The position numbers were made by a program, and so were the translations under genes. From assembly GCF_000969645.2 (NCBI RefSeq), contig NZ_CP014222.1, forward strand, positions 1,677,740-1,741,739: DNA of 64,000 nucleotides, in the 5' to 3' direction. Under the pieces are notes generated by a model that searched no databases, had not been told where the DNA came from, and saw only the letters and a program-made list of their open reading frames with translations. This document shows, one piece after another, positions 44,458-53,252 of this stretch. Source of the stretch: Janthinobacterium sp. B9-8 (lineage in GTDB: Bacteria > Pseudomonadota > Gammaproteobacteria > Burkholderiales > Chitinibacteraceae). Positions within the stretch are counted from its first letter, which is position 1. Every line of letters begins with the position of its first letter.

Positions 44458-47448
44458 ATGAGTGCCATTTTTTTTTACGATGTCAATCTGGCTTACCACG
44501 GCGAACGCCCGCAGCAAGATGATCTGGCCCGCTGGCAAGAAGCGGGCACACTGGCCGACTCTAACACGCTCATCAACGCCTTAAACAGTGCATCAGCAGG
44601 AAGCTGTTTAATTGCCACACACGGCGCCTATTTCCCGCGTGAGGCTTGGCCTGCACTGCTCAATTTCTTACAAAATGGCGGCAATTTACTCAGCATGGGC
44701 AATATGCCTTTTTCTGCCCCAACCACCCTTTTCAGAGATTTAAATATCCATGAGATGCTGGCCGTTGACTGCAGCGAAGCCATCAGTGTTGAGGCGGGTG
44801 AGCAGTACCCATTGCTAAGTAAGCAAACCCATCTGTTTGCACCACAAGACGCCAGCTGCGGCTTGGTGCTTATGCCCACCAAGCATAAAGATTGCCCAAA
44901 GGAATCTAGCTCTAACGGGCCTATGGATGCGCGTATTTACCCGCTGATCACCGCCCAAGATGCCTCAGGCAGGGCGATTGCCGCCCCTGTTGTTCTGATC
45001 GAAAACCATCGCGGTGCTTTTGCAGGCAGCCGCTGGCTGTTTGTAAACGTCAACGCCACAGCGCTATTTTGGGAGCAAGGCGGCAGCGAAGCGCTGCTTG
45101 AATGGGCTAAATTTTGCGGCCGAGGCGTGACCGAAATCTGGATTAAATCCGATTTTGCCTGCTACTACCCTAGCGAAGTGCCTACGTTTAACTTACAAAT
45201 TGAGGCCTTGCGCAGTAATTCTGCATGTCAGTGGCAATTTGAAATCAAAATCATGCAAGCCGGCAAGATGCTGATTCAGGAAACAATGGCACTCAACACC
45301 ACCGCGCATGGCCCCGTATTTCACCGCACCACGCTACCGATGGTGGTTGTACACGGCTATTACGCCATCCACTGCCGCGCCGTTTCCGCCTTTGGTGAAG
45401 TATGTGAATTACAGCAAGGATTTTGGGGGCGAGATCACCGCTTGCTCGATGAAGGCCAGCCGCTTTGTGCGGGTCGCGATTACTTCACCCGTGGCGGCAA
45501 GCCTGTGCCAATTGTTGGTATGACCTATATGGCCAGCGATGTGCATCGCAAATTCTTACAGCTACCCAACCCTGCCATATGGGATAGGGATATGGCCGAA
45601 TTTGCCCGCATGGGCATCAACTATATTCGTACCGGCATCTGGACAGCATGGCGGCAAGTGATGTTTGCCGACGGCCACGCTCAAGAGGCCGCCTTACGCG
45701 CTATTGATGCCTTCTTACACTGCGCCAAACTCCACAATCTGGAAACTTGCTTTACCTTTTTCACCTTCACTCCAGAAACATGGGAAGGCCAGAACCCCTA
45801 TCTGGACCCACGCGCCATCGCCGCACAAAAGCGCTTTATTTCCGCCATTGTCAGCCGCCATAAAGACAGCAGCCATGTGCACTGGGATTTAATCAACGAG
45901 CCATCCATGTTTAACCCCGAGCAGATTTTCCTTGGGCCACGCAGCGTGCAAGACCCGATCGAAATCGCCGCATTTAGAACATGGCTGCAAGAGCAGGATG
46001 CGGATATCGCCAACTGGCAGCAGCGCTGGAACCGCAGCCCCGCCGATCTACCCGACTGGAATGCCGTACTGCCACCACTGACGCAGGAGGTGGCGTTTAA
46101 CCCCACCGAAATCACGCCCAAACAACACGGCATCTGGCTAGATTACAGCCTATTTAGCCAAGCCATGCTCAAGCGCTGGATCGCTGATTTAAGCGCCACC
46201 ATCCGCGCCATTGCTCCAAACCGCTTAATTACCGTTGGGCAGGACGAGGCACTGGGTATGCAACGCCCATCGCCCATGTTTTTTGCCGAGGCGGTGGATT
46301 ACACCAATGTGCATAGCTGGTGGCTCAATGATGATTTGGCTTGGGACAGTATCTTTAGCAAAACGCCCAACAAGCCAAGCCTTGTGCAAGAAACCGGCAT
46401 CATGCATATTGAAAGCCCCAATGGACGTAGTAAGCGCAGCGAAACCGAACTCGCCCATATGCTAGAACGTAAATATGCTTACGCCTTTATTAATGGCGGC
46501 GCGGGTGCGGTACAGTGGTTGTGGAATATCAACTACCATATGGACAACATCAACGAATCGCATATTGGCGCATGCCGAGCCGATGGCACACGTAAGCCTG
46601 AAGCCATGGTCAGCGAAGACTTTGGTAACTTTTTTAAAGCCGTTGCCCCACTCATGCAAGGCAGGCAATTGGAAGACGTGGCGGTGATTTACCCATTTAG
46701 CAACGATTACGGCAACCGCCGCTTTGCGCTGGAAGCCACGCAGCGCTTAGTACGCGTGATGCAATACGAGCTAAAAGTGCCAGTACGCGCCATCAGCGAA
46801 TATCATCTCACCGACCTAGACCACGCGCCCGCCAAGCTGATTATCATCCCCAGTCCGCACGCCCTATCGCAAGCTGCTCGCGATTGGATCAGCCAGTGCA
46901 AAACACCCATCGTACTGACCGGCCCCTGCGATTTAGACGCTTACTGGCAGCCTTGCCACGCCCTAATGAGCGAATCAGACACGCGTAATCTACAGCGTGA
47001 GGAGGCTATCCATATCGGTAGCCATAAATACCGCGCCAGCTTTGGCGGCGACAAAATTGCAAAACTTAGCAAGGGCAATGCACTGGGCAGCTTACAGACC
47101 AGTGGCAATATCCTTTGGTGCCCGCTGCCTTTAGAAATGAACGATCGCACCGAGCCGCTGCTTGCGCTCTATCAAACCGCGATGGATTGGGCCGGCCTAA
47201 GCTCACCTTTAAACTGGCTATCCGGTGAGCAGCCCGGCGTATTCGCCCAGAAACTCAGCTTTGAACTCGGCGCATTATGGATATTGGTGAACGAATCAGG
47301 CCAGGAAGAAGCCATCAGTTTTAAAGACAAAGCCAGCGGCGTTAGCTATTCGCTCACCTTAGCTAGCGAGCGTGCGGTCTTATTTGCTACAGACAAGGAA
47401 GGGAAAGTGACGGCAAGATTGAGGAAGCATAAGGTGAATCAGCAGTGA
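44458..47448 (+). CDS. Clan-A glycoside hydrolase (GH5/GH42-like), first gene of the mannoside cluster
   Basis: The ATG at 44458 after AAAAGGAAA is the start; the earlier frame at 44431 lacks a site. The product has 996 residues. The first 330 residues are a glutamine-amidotransferase-like/beta-sandwich region. A TIM barrel begins near residue 345 (GKPVPIVGMTYMASDVHRKF). The acid/base Glu is in WDLINEPSMF and the nucleophile Glu probably in LVQETGIMHIES. The C-terminal part (660-990) resembles the trimerisation and beta domains of GH42. No signal peptide is visible, so it is likely cytoplasmic. The substrate is unproven; the neighbours suggest a mannoside. Confidence 0.87.
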   Translation: MSAIFFYDVNLAYHGERPQQDDLARWQEAGTLADSNTLINALNSASAGSCLIATHGAYFPREAWPALLNFLQNGGNLLSMGNMPFSAPTTLFRDLNIHEMLAVDCSEAISVEAGEQYPLLSKQTHLFAPQDASCGLVLMPTKHKDCPKESSSNGPMDARIYPLITAQDASGRAIAAPVVLIENHRGAFAGSRWLFVNVNATALFWEQGGSEALLEWAKFCGRGVTEIWIKSDFACYYPSEVPTFNLQIEALRSNSACQWQFEIKIMQAGKMLIQETMALNTTAHGPVFHRTTLPMVVVHGYYAIHCRAVSAFGEVCELQQGFWGRDHRLLDEGQPLCAGRDYFTRGGKPVPIVGMTYMASDVHRKFLQLPNPAIWDRDMAEFARMGINYIRTGIWTAWRQVMFADGHAQEAALRAIDAFLHCAKLHNLETCFTFFTFTPETWEGQNPYLDPRAIAAQKRFISAIVSRHKDSSHVHWDLINEPSMFNPEQIFLGPRSVQDPIEIAAFRTWLQEQDADIANWQQRWNRSPADLPDWNAVLPPLTQEVAFNPTEITPKQHGIWLDYSLFSQAMLKRWIADLSATIRAIAPNRLITVGQDEALGMQRPSPMFFAEAVDYTNVHSWWLNDDLAWDSIFSKTPNKPSLVQETGIMHIESPNGRSKRSETELAHMLERKYAYAFINGGAGAVQWLWNINYHMDNINESHIGACRADGTRKPEAMVSEDFGNFFKAVAPLMQGRQLEDVAVIYPFSNDYGNRRFALEATQRLVRVMQYELKVPVRAISEYHLTDLDHAPAKLIIIPSPHALSQAARDWISQCKTPIVLTGPCDLDAYWQPCHALMSESDTRNLQREEAIHIGSHKYRASFGGDKIAKLSKGNALGSLQTSGNILWCPLPLEMNDRTEPLLALYQTAMDWAGLSSPLNWLSGEQPGVFAQKLSFELGALWILVNESGQEEAISFKDKASGVSYSLTLASERAVLFATDKEGKVTARLRKHKVNQQ

Positions 47449-47509
47449 AGAATGCGCTAGGTGCTAAACAAAACACAAAAACCTTTTTAGTGCCTTCGGC
47501 ACGTTGATT

Positions 47510-47724
47510 TTGGAGCGGTAGCCACCGCGGGGGCCTTCCTTTCTTGAACGGCCAAGAAACGAAGCCAAAGAAGGCCGCCCCGACCAGCACGAAAGCCCCT
47601 CATCTGCGGACAATCGAGCGGCGGCTGCGGAACTCGCTCGCAAGCTCGCTCAAACAGTCCTCGCCGAAACCCCGCCCGCTTGTTCCTCGCTTCGGCGTGC
47701 TTCAAGGGGACTTTAAAGCCCTAT
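47510..47724 (-). repeat. GC-rich dispersed repeat between two glycosidase genes
   Basis: The stretch is rich in C and G and has no gene with coding features, though open frames cross it on both strands. On the minus strand it reads GTTTGAGCGAGCTTGCGAGC, and later TTCTTGGCCGTTCAAGAAAG, a self-complementary motif. I remember similar repeats from many beta- and gammaproteobacterial genomes. It separates the glycosidase from the GH125 gene in the 47449-47820 gap. Confidence 0.5.
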
Positions 47725-47820
47725 GCGGAGAGTGTAGTTATTGTGTTTTTTCGCTGTTTGCTAAAAATATAAACCCCAATAACAACACCCCCCACGCAAC
47801 TCCCACAACCGAGCCATCCC

Positions 47821-49134
47821 TTGCAGCCACAAAAATTCCACAGCCCCGCCGTCAATGACCATATCGAAAGCATCAGCCAGCACATCTCTGATCCCGCTTT
47901 AGAGCGCTTATTCCGCCAGTGTTACCCCAATACACTCGATACCACCGTGGCGTTTCAGATGGTGGATGGCCTGCCGGATACGTTTGTGATTACCGGCGAT
48001 ATCCATGCCATGTGGCTGCGGGACAGCGCGGCGCAAGTTTGGCCTTATTTAGCGCAGATGCAAGAAGACTCCGAGCTTGCCGACATGATTGCCGGGCTGA
48101 TCCGCCGCCATAGCGCCTGCATCCTGATCGACCCTTACGCCAACGCCTTTAACAACGGCCCTGCCCATAGCCAATGGCAGAGTGACAACACCACCATGCT
48201 GCCCGAATTGCACGAGCGCAAATGGGAGCTGGATTCGCTTTGCTACGCCATCCGTTTGGCGCACGGCTTTTGGCAGCGCAGCTCCGACCGCAGGCCTTTT
48301 GACGGGCAATGGCTGGCGGCCATGAAGCTGGCTGTAGCCACCATGAAAGCGCAACAACGCAAAAAGAATCGTGGGCCTTACTCCTTTACCCGCAACGGCA
48401 GCTGGCAAGCCGATACCTTGGCTTGCCATGGCTGGGGCAACCCTGCCCGCCCCGTGGGGCTGATCGCCTCGATGTTTAGGCCATCGGATGACGCCACCGT
48501 TTTGCCGTTTTTAGTGCCATCCAACTTTTTTGCCGTGATTAGCCTGCGTCAGCTCGCCAGCATGGTGGTCGACCTCTCTAATGAGAGCGCCTTTGCCATC
48601 GAATGCACCGCTCTGGCTGACGAAGTCGCCGCCGCGCTGCAAGCCCACGCCATTGTTCAGCATCCTAAACACGGCGCAATTTACGCCTATGAAGTGGACG
48701 GCTACGGCAGTGCACTGCTGATGGACGATGCAAATATTCCCAGCCTACTGTCCTTACCTTATCTAGGGGCCGTAGCGCAGAATGAAGAGGTCTATCAAAA
48801 CACCCGCCGCTTTGCGCTCTCCTTTGATAACCCATGGTTTTTTAAGGGGGACCATTTTGAAGGCAACGGCAGCCCGCACACGCTTGCACCGATGATTTGG
48901 CCGATGTCCATCATCATGCGTGCCATGACCAGCGATCAGGACGACGAAATCAGCCTCTGCTTGCACATGCTTAAAAGCAGCCACGCCGAAACTTACTTTA
49001 TGCACGAATCATTTAACGCCAATCAGCCGGAGCAATTTACCCGCAGCTGGTTTGCATGGGCCAATACCCTGCTTGGTGAGCTCATCAGCAAAATAGCCCA
49101 AGAGCGCCCCCATTTACTCTCTGCAAAGGAATAG
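47821..49134 (+). CDS. GH125 exo-alpha-1,6-mannosidase
   Basis: A 437-residue enzyme with GH125 (formerly DUF1237) hallmarks: DTTVAFQMVDGLPDTFVITGDIHAMWLRDSAAQ (read from about 37), IDPYANAFN, ERKWELDSLCYAIRLAHGFW, and SFTRNGSWQADTLACHGWGNP. The family is an inverting, metal-independent alpha-1,6-mannosidase acting on non-reducing ends of N-glycans or mannans. No signal peptide, so it acts on imported oligosaccharides. The start is given as TTG 47821, because no in-frame ATG precedes the conserved part and no good site is visible; the start is uncertain. Confidence 0.92.
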   Translation: MQPQKFHSPAVNDHIESISQHISDPALERLFRQCYPNTLDTTVAFQMVDGLPDTFVITGDIHAMWLRDSAAQVWPYLAQMQEDSELADMIAGLIRRHSACILIDPYANAFNNGPAHSQWQSDNTTMLPELHERKWELDSLCYAIRLAHGFWQRSSDRRPFDGQWLAAMKLAVATMKAQQRKKNRGPYSFTRNGSWQADTLACHGWGNPARPVGLIASMFRPSDDATVLPFLVPSNFFAVISLRQLASMVVDLSNESAFAIECTALADEVAAALQAHAIVQHPKHGAIYAYEVDGYGSALLMDDANIPSLLSLPYLGAVAQNEEVYQNTRRFALSFDNPWFFKGDHFEGNGSPHTLAPMIWPMSIIMRAMTSDQDDEISLCLHMLKSSHAETYFMHESFNANQPEQFTRSWFAWANTLLGELISKIAQERPHLLSAKE

Positions 49135-49136
49135 CC

Positions 49137-50303
49137 ATGTTTCGCACTAGAGAATTTCTACTTAAACATATTCGCCATACGATGGCGTTTTACGACCCGA
49201 TTTCGGTCGATCCGGCGGGTGGTTTTTATCATTACTATATGGATGACGGCCGTGTTTACGATAAGGAAAGTCGCCATCTCGTCTCGTCCACCCGTTTTGT
49301 GTTTAATAACGCCATGGCGTGGCTAGAGTTTGGCGAAAAAGAGCATCAGGCGCGCGTAAGGCACGGCATTGAGTTTATTCGCAAAGTGCATTTCAACCCA
49401 AAGACGGGTGGCTACGCTTGGGAAGTTAAAAACGGCGAAGTGACGGATGCCACCAACCAATGCTACGGCCTCGCTTTTGTGATGCTGGCTTACGCCTGCG
49501 CCTATCGTAGCGGCATGGATGAAGCCAAAGTATGGCTGGATGAAACTTACGACACCATGGAGCAACATTTCTGGCTACCCGAATACGGTGTTTACGCCAG
49601 CGAAGCCAGTAGCGATTGGGTGCTAGATGATTATCGCGGCCAAAACGACAATATGCACGGCTGCGAAGCCATGCTCGCCGCCTTTGAAGCCACCGGCGAA
49701 ATTCGCTATTTAGACCGCGCCAAGCTACTAGCCGCCAACTTTACCCAGCGCCAGGCCGCCTTAACCGACGGGGCAATCTGGGAGCATTTCCGCACCGACT
49801 GGACGCCCAATTTGCAATACAACAAGGGCAACAAAACCAATATCTTCCGCCCTTGGGGCATCCAAACCGGCCACCAAACCGAATGGGCCAAACTACTGCT
49901 TATTTTAGACCGCCACGACCCGCAGCCCTGGCACCTAGCCCGCGCCCGTGAGTTGTTTGACGAAGCCATGTCATCCGGCTGGGACGAAGCACACGGCGGG
50001 CTAATCTACGGCTACGACTTGGACGGCGAGCCTTACGATCAAGATAAATACTTCTGGGTACAAGCCGAATCCCTCGCCGCCGCCGCCTTGCTTGCAGACC
50101 AAACTCAGGATGAAAAATACTGGCAAGCCTACGACAAAATCTGGGCCTACAGCTGGCAGCACTTCGTAGACCACCAACACGGCGCGTGGTACCGCGCACT
50201 CAGCCCCGACAACCAGAAAATCGACCAACAGAAATCCCCCGCTGGCAAAACCGACTACCACACCATGGGCGCGTGTTATGAGGTTTTGAGGGTGGTTGAT
50301 TAA
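49137..50303 (+). CDS. AGE family epimerase/isomerase (probably mannose isomerase-like)
   Basis: A 388-residue alpha/alpha-barrel protein: MFRTREFLLKHIRHTMAFYDPISVDPAGGFYH at the start, EVTDATNQCYGLAFVMLAYACAYRSG, HGCEAMLAAFEATGE and IQTGHQTEWAKLLLIL, all as in N-acylglucosamine 2-epimerase, cellobiose epimerase and YihS-like aldose-ketose isomerases. It starts 3 bases after the GH125 stop (AAAGGA inside the GH125 end), so the two are coupled. Conversion of released mannose to fructose is the simplest hypothesis from context. Confidence 0.92.
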   Translation: MFRTREFLLKHIRHTMAFYDPISVDPAGGFYHYYMDDGRVYDKESRHLVSSTRFVFNNAMAWLEFGEKEHQARVRHGIEFIRKVHFNPKTGGYAWEVKNGEVTDATNQCYGLAFVMLAYACAYRSGMDEAKVWLDETYDTMEQHFWLPEYGVYASEASSDWVLDDYRGQNDNMHGCEAMLAAFEATGEIRYLDRAKLLAANFTQRQAALTDGAIWEHFRTDWTPNLQYNKGNKTNIFRPWGIQTGHQTEWAKLLLILDRHDPQPWHLARARELFDEAMSSGWDEAHGGLIYGYDLDGEPYDQDKYFWVQAESLAAAALLADQTQDEKYWQAYDKIWAYSWQHFVDHQHGAWYRALSPDNQKIDQQKSPAGKTDYHTMGACYEVLRVVD

Positions 50304-50318
50304 GGGGGTTGATTAAAA

Positions 50319-50351
50319 CGTAGGGCGCAATCGCCACTGGCATTGCGCCAT
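50319..50351. repeat. Short palindrome GGGCGCAATCGCCA type
   Basis: GGGCGCAATCGCCACTGGCA TTGCGCC folds as a small stem (GGCGCAAT/ATTGCGCC). The reverse-oriented relative GGCGCAATGGCGATTGCGCC is found at about 60808, so it is a second dispersed family. Confidence 0.6.
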
Positions 50352-50435
50352 TGAGGTAATCATTGATATAAATCCACACAATCTAGCGACATTGAATATG
50401 CCAAGTTTATGGCCGCAAGCCTTGAGGAATAAATC

Positions 50436-50720
50436 ATGACTACTTTTACCCCCTTTGATGTGGCAGATCATCTTGACGATGAAGAAACCATCAGTGCTTA
50501 CTTATCCGAAGCACTTGCAGACCCTGATCCTGCGATGTTTTTACTTGCCATCAAAGATGTGGCTCGCGCCCGTGGCATGACGCAACTCGCAAAAGATTCT
50601 GGATTAGGCAGAGAGAGCTGATACAAAGCACTTGCACCGGGCAGCAAGCCTCGTTACGAAACGATTATGAAACTCTTGCATGGGCTGGGCATTAAATTAA
50701 ACGCCACACCTGCGGCATAA
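50436..50720 (+). pseudogene. HigA-like addiction-module antitoxin broken by an in-frame TGA
   Basis: The first 61 residues (MTTFTPFDVADHLDDEETI...RARGMTQLAKDSGLGRES) match the putative-addiction-module antidote family. TGA at 50619-50621 interrupts the helix-turn-helix, and the frame then continues YKALAPGSKPRYETIMKLL to GIKLNATPAA and TAA at 50718-50720, exactly as the intact family reads (usually R-E-(G/S)-L-Y-K-A-L). The TGA occupies the Leu position. No RelE/HigB-type toxin gene lies upstream. This is a nonsense-mutated orphan antitoxin. Confidence 0.88.
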
Positions 50721-50842
50721 TTTATACCTTGCAACAAGGCCACGAGCAAAATCAGCAGCAGCTTTGGAGTTCGTATGAGCGCCGAGCCTGCGGGCTAAGG
50801 TTTGAGATAAGCAGCACGCTTTACGTCCACTTGATTAAATGC

Positions 50843-50965
50843 TTAAAAAAACGCTAATTTATTCATCGAGCAGATGTGGCGCCAGCGAGCCGTTGAGGTG
50901 TTCAAACTCCCCGCCCCGGCACCAAGTGCCTGCAGCTCAGCGAATAGCTCATTTGTGGTTTTCAT
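50843..50965 (-). CDS. Possible 40-residue ORF in the cassette-like region
   Basis: On the minus strand ATG 50965 to TAA 50843 gives MKTTNELFAELQALGAGAGS and about 20 more residues, ending MNKLAFF. It has a plausible amphipathic start but no ribosome-binding site and no family that I recognise. It lies between the antitoxin remnant and the attC-like sequence at 50993. It may be a gene fragment. Confidence 0.25.
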   Translation of the reverse strand: MKTTNELFAELQALGAGAGSLNTSTARWRHICSMNKLAFF

Positions 50966-50992
50966 TGGGAATGCCTAGCGCGATGCTACGCC

Positions 50993-51018
50993 CTTGCCTC
51001 TTGAGCGAATTGCTAACC
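50993..51018 (-). repeat. attC-like half site (degenerate)
   Basis: On the minus strand it reads GGTTAGCAATTCGCTCAAGA, which resembles the R''-L'' half of integron attC sites (for example TAACAATTCGTTCAAGCC). It follows the minus-strand gene 51077-51502. No matching second half was found. Confidence 0.35.
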
Positions 51019-51076
51019 GTTTCATACCCATTAACAGCGTTTGCTTTTGACTTTTAAGTATTCTTTGCCGTTATGC

Positions 51077-51502
51077 TCATAAAAGCGATTTGAACATGAG
51101 CCCGCATTTCACTTCTAATGTGCTGATAGTACGAAATCCATCCTTAATTTTGTCATTGAGCGTTATTGAAACTCCGAATGAATCAAGGACAATATTAGCC
51201 ACAGAATTAGAATCATGAACGACCCAAATAGCCCCTCCAGCCGAGCCCCAGCCGCAGCCGTTACGCGTTGCTACTACATAAGCATCATTCTTTTGTGGAT
51301 TTTTAAGCCAGATAGCAACACCAACAACTTCACACCCAGAATCTTTAAAAAACTCCGCATTTTCTTTTGAGCTATACAAGGCATTCTCAATTCTTACCGG
51401 CAGCTTTTTAAATAGGGGATTTTGCTCTGTATTATAGGTTTCTGCTGATGCTAGGGCAGAGGCTAAGAGCAAGCTTGCCACCCAGGCAAATTTCAAAGTC
51501 AT
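51077..51502 (-). CDS. Secreted protein of unknown function, cassette-like
   Basis: A 141-residue precursor with a signal peptide ending ALASA. The mature part has KLPVRIENALYSSKENAEFF, a Cys pair region (DSGCEVVGVAIWL and RNGCGWGSAGGAIWVV), and a hydrophobic end. I do not recognise the family. It starts 9 bases after an attC-like repeat and has no own promoter that I can see, as expected for an integron-type cassette gene. Codon use is mixed and AT-richer than the neighbouring core genes. Confidence 0.6.
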   Translation of the reverse strand: MTLKFAWVASLLLASALASAETYNTEQNPLFKKLPVRIENALYSSKENAEFFKDSGCEVVGVAIWLKNPQKNDAYVVATRNGCGWGSAGGAIWVVHDSNSVANIVLDSFGVSITLNDKIKDGFRTISTLEVKCGLMFKSLL

Positions 51503-51511
51503 AATTTCTAC

Positions 51512-51614
51512 CGCTAATGTTTGAGGTTAGCCGCCCACGCCGGAGTGCAGTAGTAGGCTCAGGATAAAATGAGAACCGGCCGGTGAGGATCGGCTCGAAA
51601 GATCGCTTAGGCTT
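51512..51614 (-). repeat. attC-like recombination site between two cassette-like genes
   Basis: On the minus strand it begins GCCTAAGCGATCTTTCGAGC, overlapping the stop codon of the DUF1993 gene, and ends GGCGGCTAACCTCAAACATT AGCG just before the next ATG. Both halves parallel integron attC sites (CTAACAATTCGTTCAAGCCG ... CGGCTTAACTCAAGCGTTAG). The terminal GTT is ATT here, so it is probably degenerate. Confidence 0.5.
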
Positions 51615-52137
51615 CTGCCTCTGGTTCGTAGGAGTGGAAACCATCGAAGTGCTCTTTCCCAACAGCGACCCCTAGACTGCGCAGGATGGCATAGGCTGCG
51701 GTGATATGAAAAAAGAAGTTAGGTAGTGCATACTGCAGCAAAAACTCAGGCGCACTAAGTGAAACAAGTGCATTCCCAGCCTTGCTTTCTAGTACAGCAG
51801 CCTCTCTACCGTCGAACTCAGCTGCGTGAAGCGTTTTGAGTAACCCGACGACGTAAGCAATGCGTAGATGAAGGCCTTGAGTGGTAGCTGGAAATTCGCC
51901 ATAAGGCGGAATGAGCTTGCCTGCCAGAGGAAAACACGCACGCAGCGCGAAGTTGGCAGCGATGAGCACCTGAGTCTCAAACGGCAACATGTCTGGTGCA
52001 ATAGATGCCCGAAGAAGATTTGATACGTCGATCTGATGCCCCGTCGCGTGGGATTCGGCGGCTTCAACCAGCCCGTCCAAACGATTGAGATAGCGCAAAA
52101 AGACCGGAATAGAGGCGTCGTACAAAGCGATGGACAT
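51607..52137 (-). CDS. DUF1993 family protein (DinB-like fold)
   Basis: A 176-residue helical protein: MSIALYDASIPVFLRYLNRLDGLVEAAESHA, LLRASIAPDMLPFETQVLIAANFALRACFPLAG and LQYALPNFFFHITAAYAILRSLGV are the DUF1993 blocks. The fold is a DinB-like four-helix bundle; function unknown. The gene lies between two attC-like sequences and begins 3 bases after one, as cassette genes do. Confidence 0.85.
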   Translation of the reverse strand: MSIALYDASIPVFLRYLNRLDGLVEAAESHATGHQIDVSNLLRASIAPDMLPFETQVLIAANFALRACFPLAGKLIPPYGEFPATTQGLHLRIAYVVGLLKTLHAAEFDGREAAVLESKAGNALVSLSAPEFLLQYALPNFFFHITAAYAILRSLGVAVGKEHFDGFHSYEPEAEA

Positions 52138-52140
52138 GAG

Positions 52141-52215
52141 GGCCTGATGTTTAGGTTACGGGAGCCACGGCACACAGCCCCAGAGAGCGAAGCCGTGTAG
52201 GGCGGGTTAGCCACA
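52141..52215 (-). repeat. Second attC-like site, containing a palindrome copy (E)
   Basis: On the minus strand it ends GTAACCTAAACATCAGGCCC directly before the DUF1993 ATG, nearly the same as the first site's TAACCTCAAACATTAG. Further left is a stem ACGGC/GCCGT, and beside it a copy of the GTAGGGCGGGTTA palindrome family (52197-52232), truncated at one end. Confidence 0.4.
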
Positions 52216-52348
52216 GGCATAACCCGCGATTCAGGCTAATAAGTTGAGCGCAAAGTAAATAAGCAAGTGGTTTGTACCTAGTAAAACATCCTACAGCGCG
52301 AGTTGATAAACCTACAGGTTGGCAATCTTACGCCCCGCTGCGAGCAGC

Positions 52349-52999
52349 CTACAGTTGCTCAGTGGATAACTGCTTAGTGGTTATGTAACACTCTAGGTAG
52401 TTGGCGAGAATTTCAGTGGCATGACGAAAGCACTCAAGAATTTCGATCCAACTGGCTTCCGGAAATTTCATGTCTGTGTCGGTAATCTCAAAGGATACTG
52501 ATCTCGTCTCTTCGTTCATTGGCCCGATCGAGTCGAACACATGTGATCCTGAGAAGTGGACGTAGCCAGAAAGATTTGCATAGACGTCTGGTAGCCAAGG
52601 ATAGTCGGCAGAGCGAACCTCAACAAGGCGAGCATCAGTCAATCGCTTTCCGTTCTTGTCCTTCATTAGGTCAATGCGCTCGCCACTCAGAATCTTAGTC
52701 GCGAAGTCATGAGGTTTGTCGACCATCCATGCGGCGGAATAGCGCAGGGAAGTGTCAATATGAAGGCGCAGCACTGCGCGTGCGCAGACAATGTTCCAAG
52801 ATTCGACTAGAAGCCGCATTGCGGCTGTGAGGCTGAGATTACGCTTAACTGCGCCGAAAGTGATGAAGTCAAACGGGAGCATTTGAGCATTATTGCCGCC
52901 TGTCATGGCCACTCCAAGTTTCAACATTGCCTTTCGGTCTCCCTCCATCTCGGTGAGCAATTGCAAGACGCGAGGACTCTGCTGCGGATGTGCGGTCAT
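52349..52999 (-). CDS. Unknown helical protein, cassette-like
   Basis: From ATG 52999 the product has 216 residues (TTG 53017 would add six). Blocks include LLVESWNIVCARAVLRLHID, SLRYSAAWMVDKPHDFATKI, VYANLSGYVHFSGSHVF and ILECFRHATEILANYLECY. The mix of helices and a conserved Tyr/His-rich centre recalls HEPN-like proteins, but this is a faint resemblance. A GTTGGGC heptamer (GTTRRRY consensus) on the minus strand at 53012-53018 lies just before the start, as at cassette borders. Confidence 0.6.
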   Translation of the reverse strand: MTAHPQQSPRVLQLLTEMEGDRKAMLKLGVAMTGGNNAQMLPFDFITFGAVKRNLSLTAAMRLLVESWNIVCARAVLRLHIDTSLRYSAAWMVDKPHDFATKILSGERIDLMKDKNGKRLTDARLVEVRSADYPWLPDVYANLSGYVHFSGSHVFDSIGPMNEETRSVSFEITDTDMKFPEASWIEILECFRHATEILANYLECYITTKQLSTEQL

Positions 53000-53252
53000 G
53001 TTGATTGCGGGGCCCAACGTGAAATATCCACCTATACAGGTGCATATCTAGTTTATCTGTATATAAGCAAGCCCCGCTACTTTTCCTATTTATATTCAAT
53101 CACATAGCGGCTTTATGCTGATTAGCATATTTTCTGGCGAGCTACTGCACTAATTTACTCTGTAAACACATTACACAAAAAACCTCACGAAAGCAAAATG
53201 TAATCTAATAACAGTAAATAAATATAAAAACTTACGAAATCCTGCTTATGCC

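Noticed and set aside
50839..51057. Plus-strand frame of 72 codons in the accessory region
   Set aside because: Its composition looks non-coding and it overlaps an attC-like half site and a minus-strand frame.
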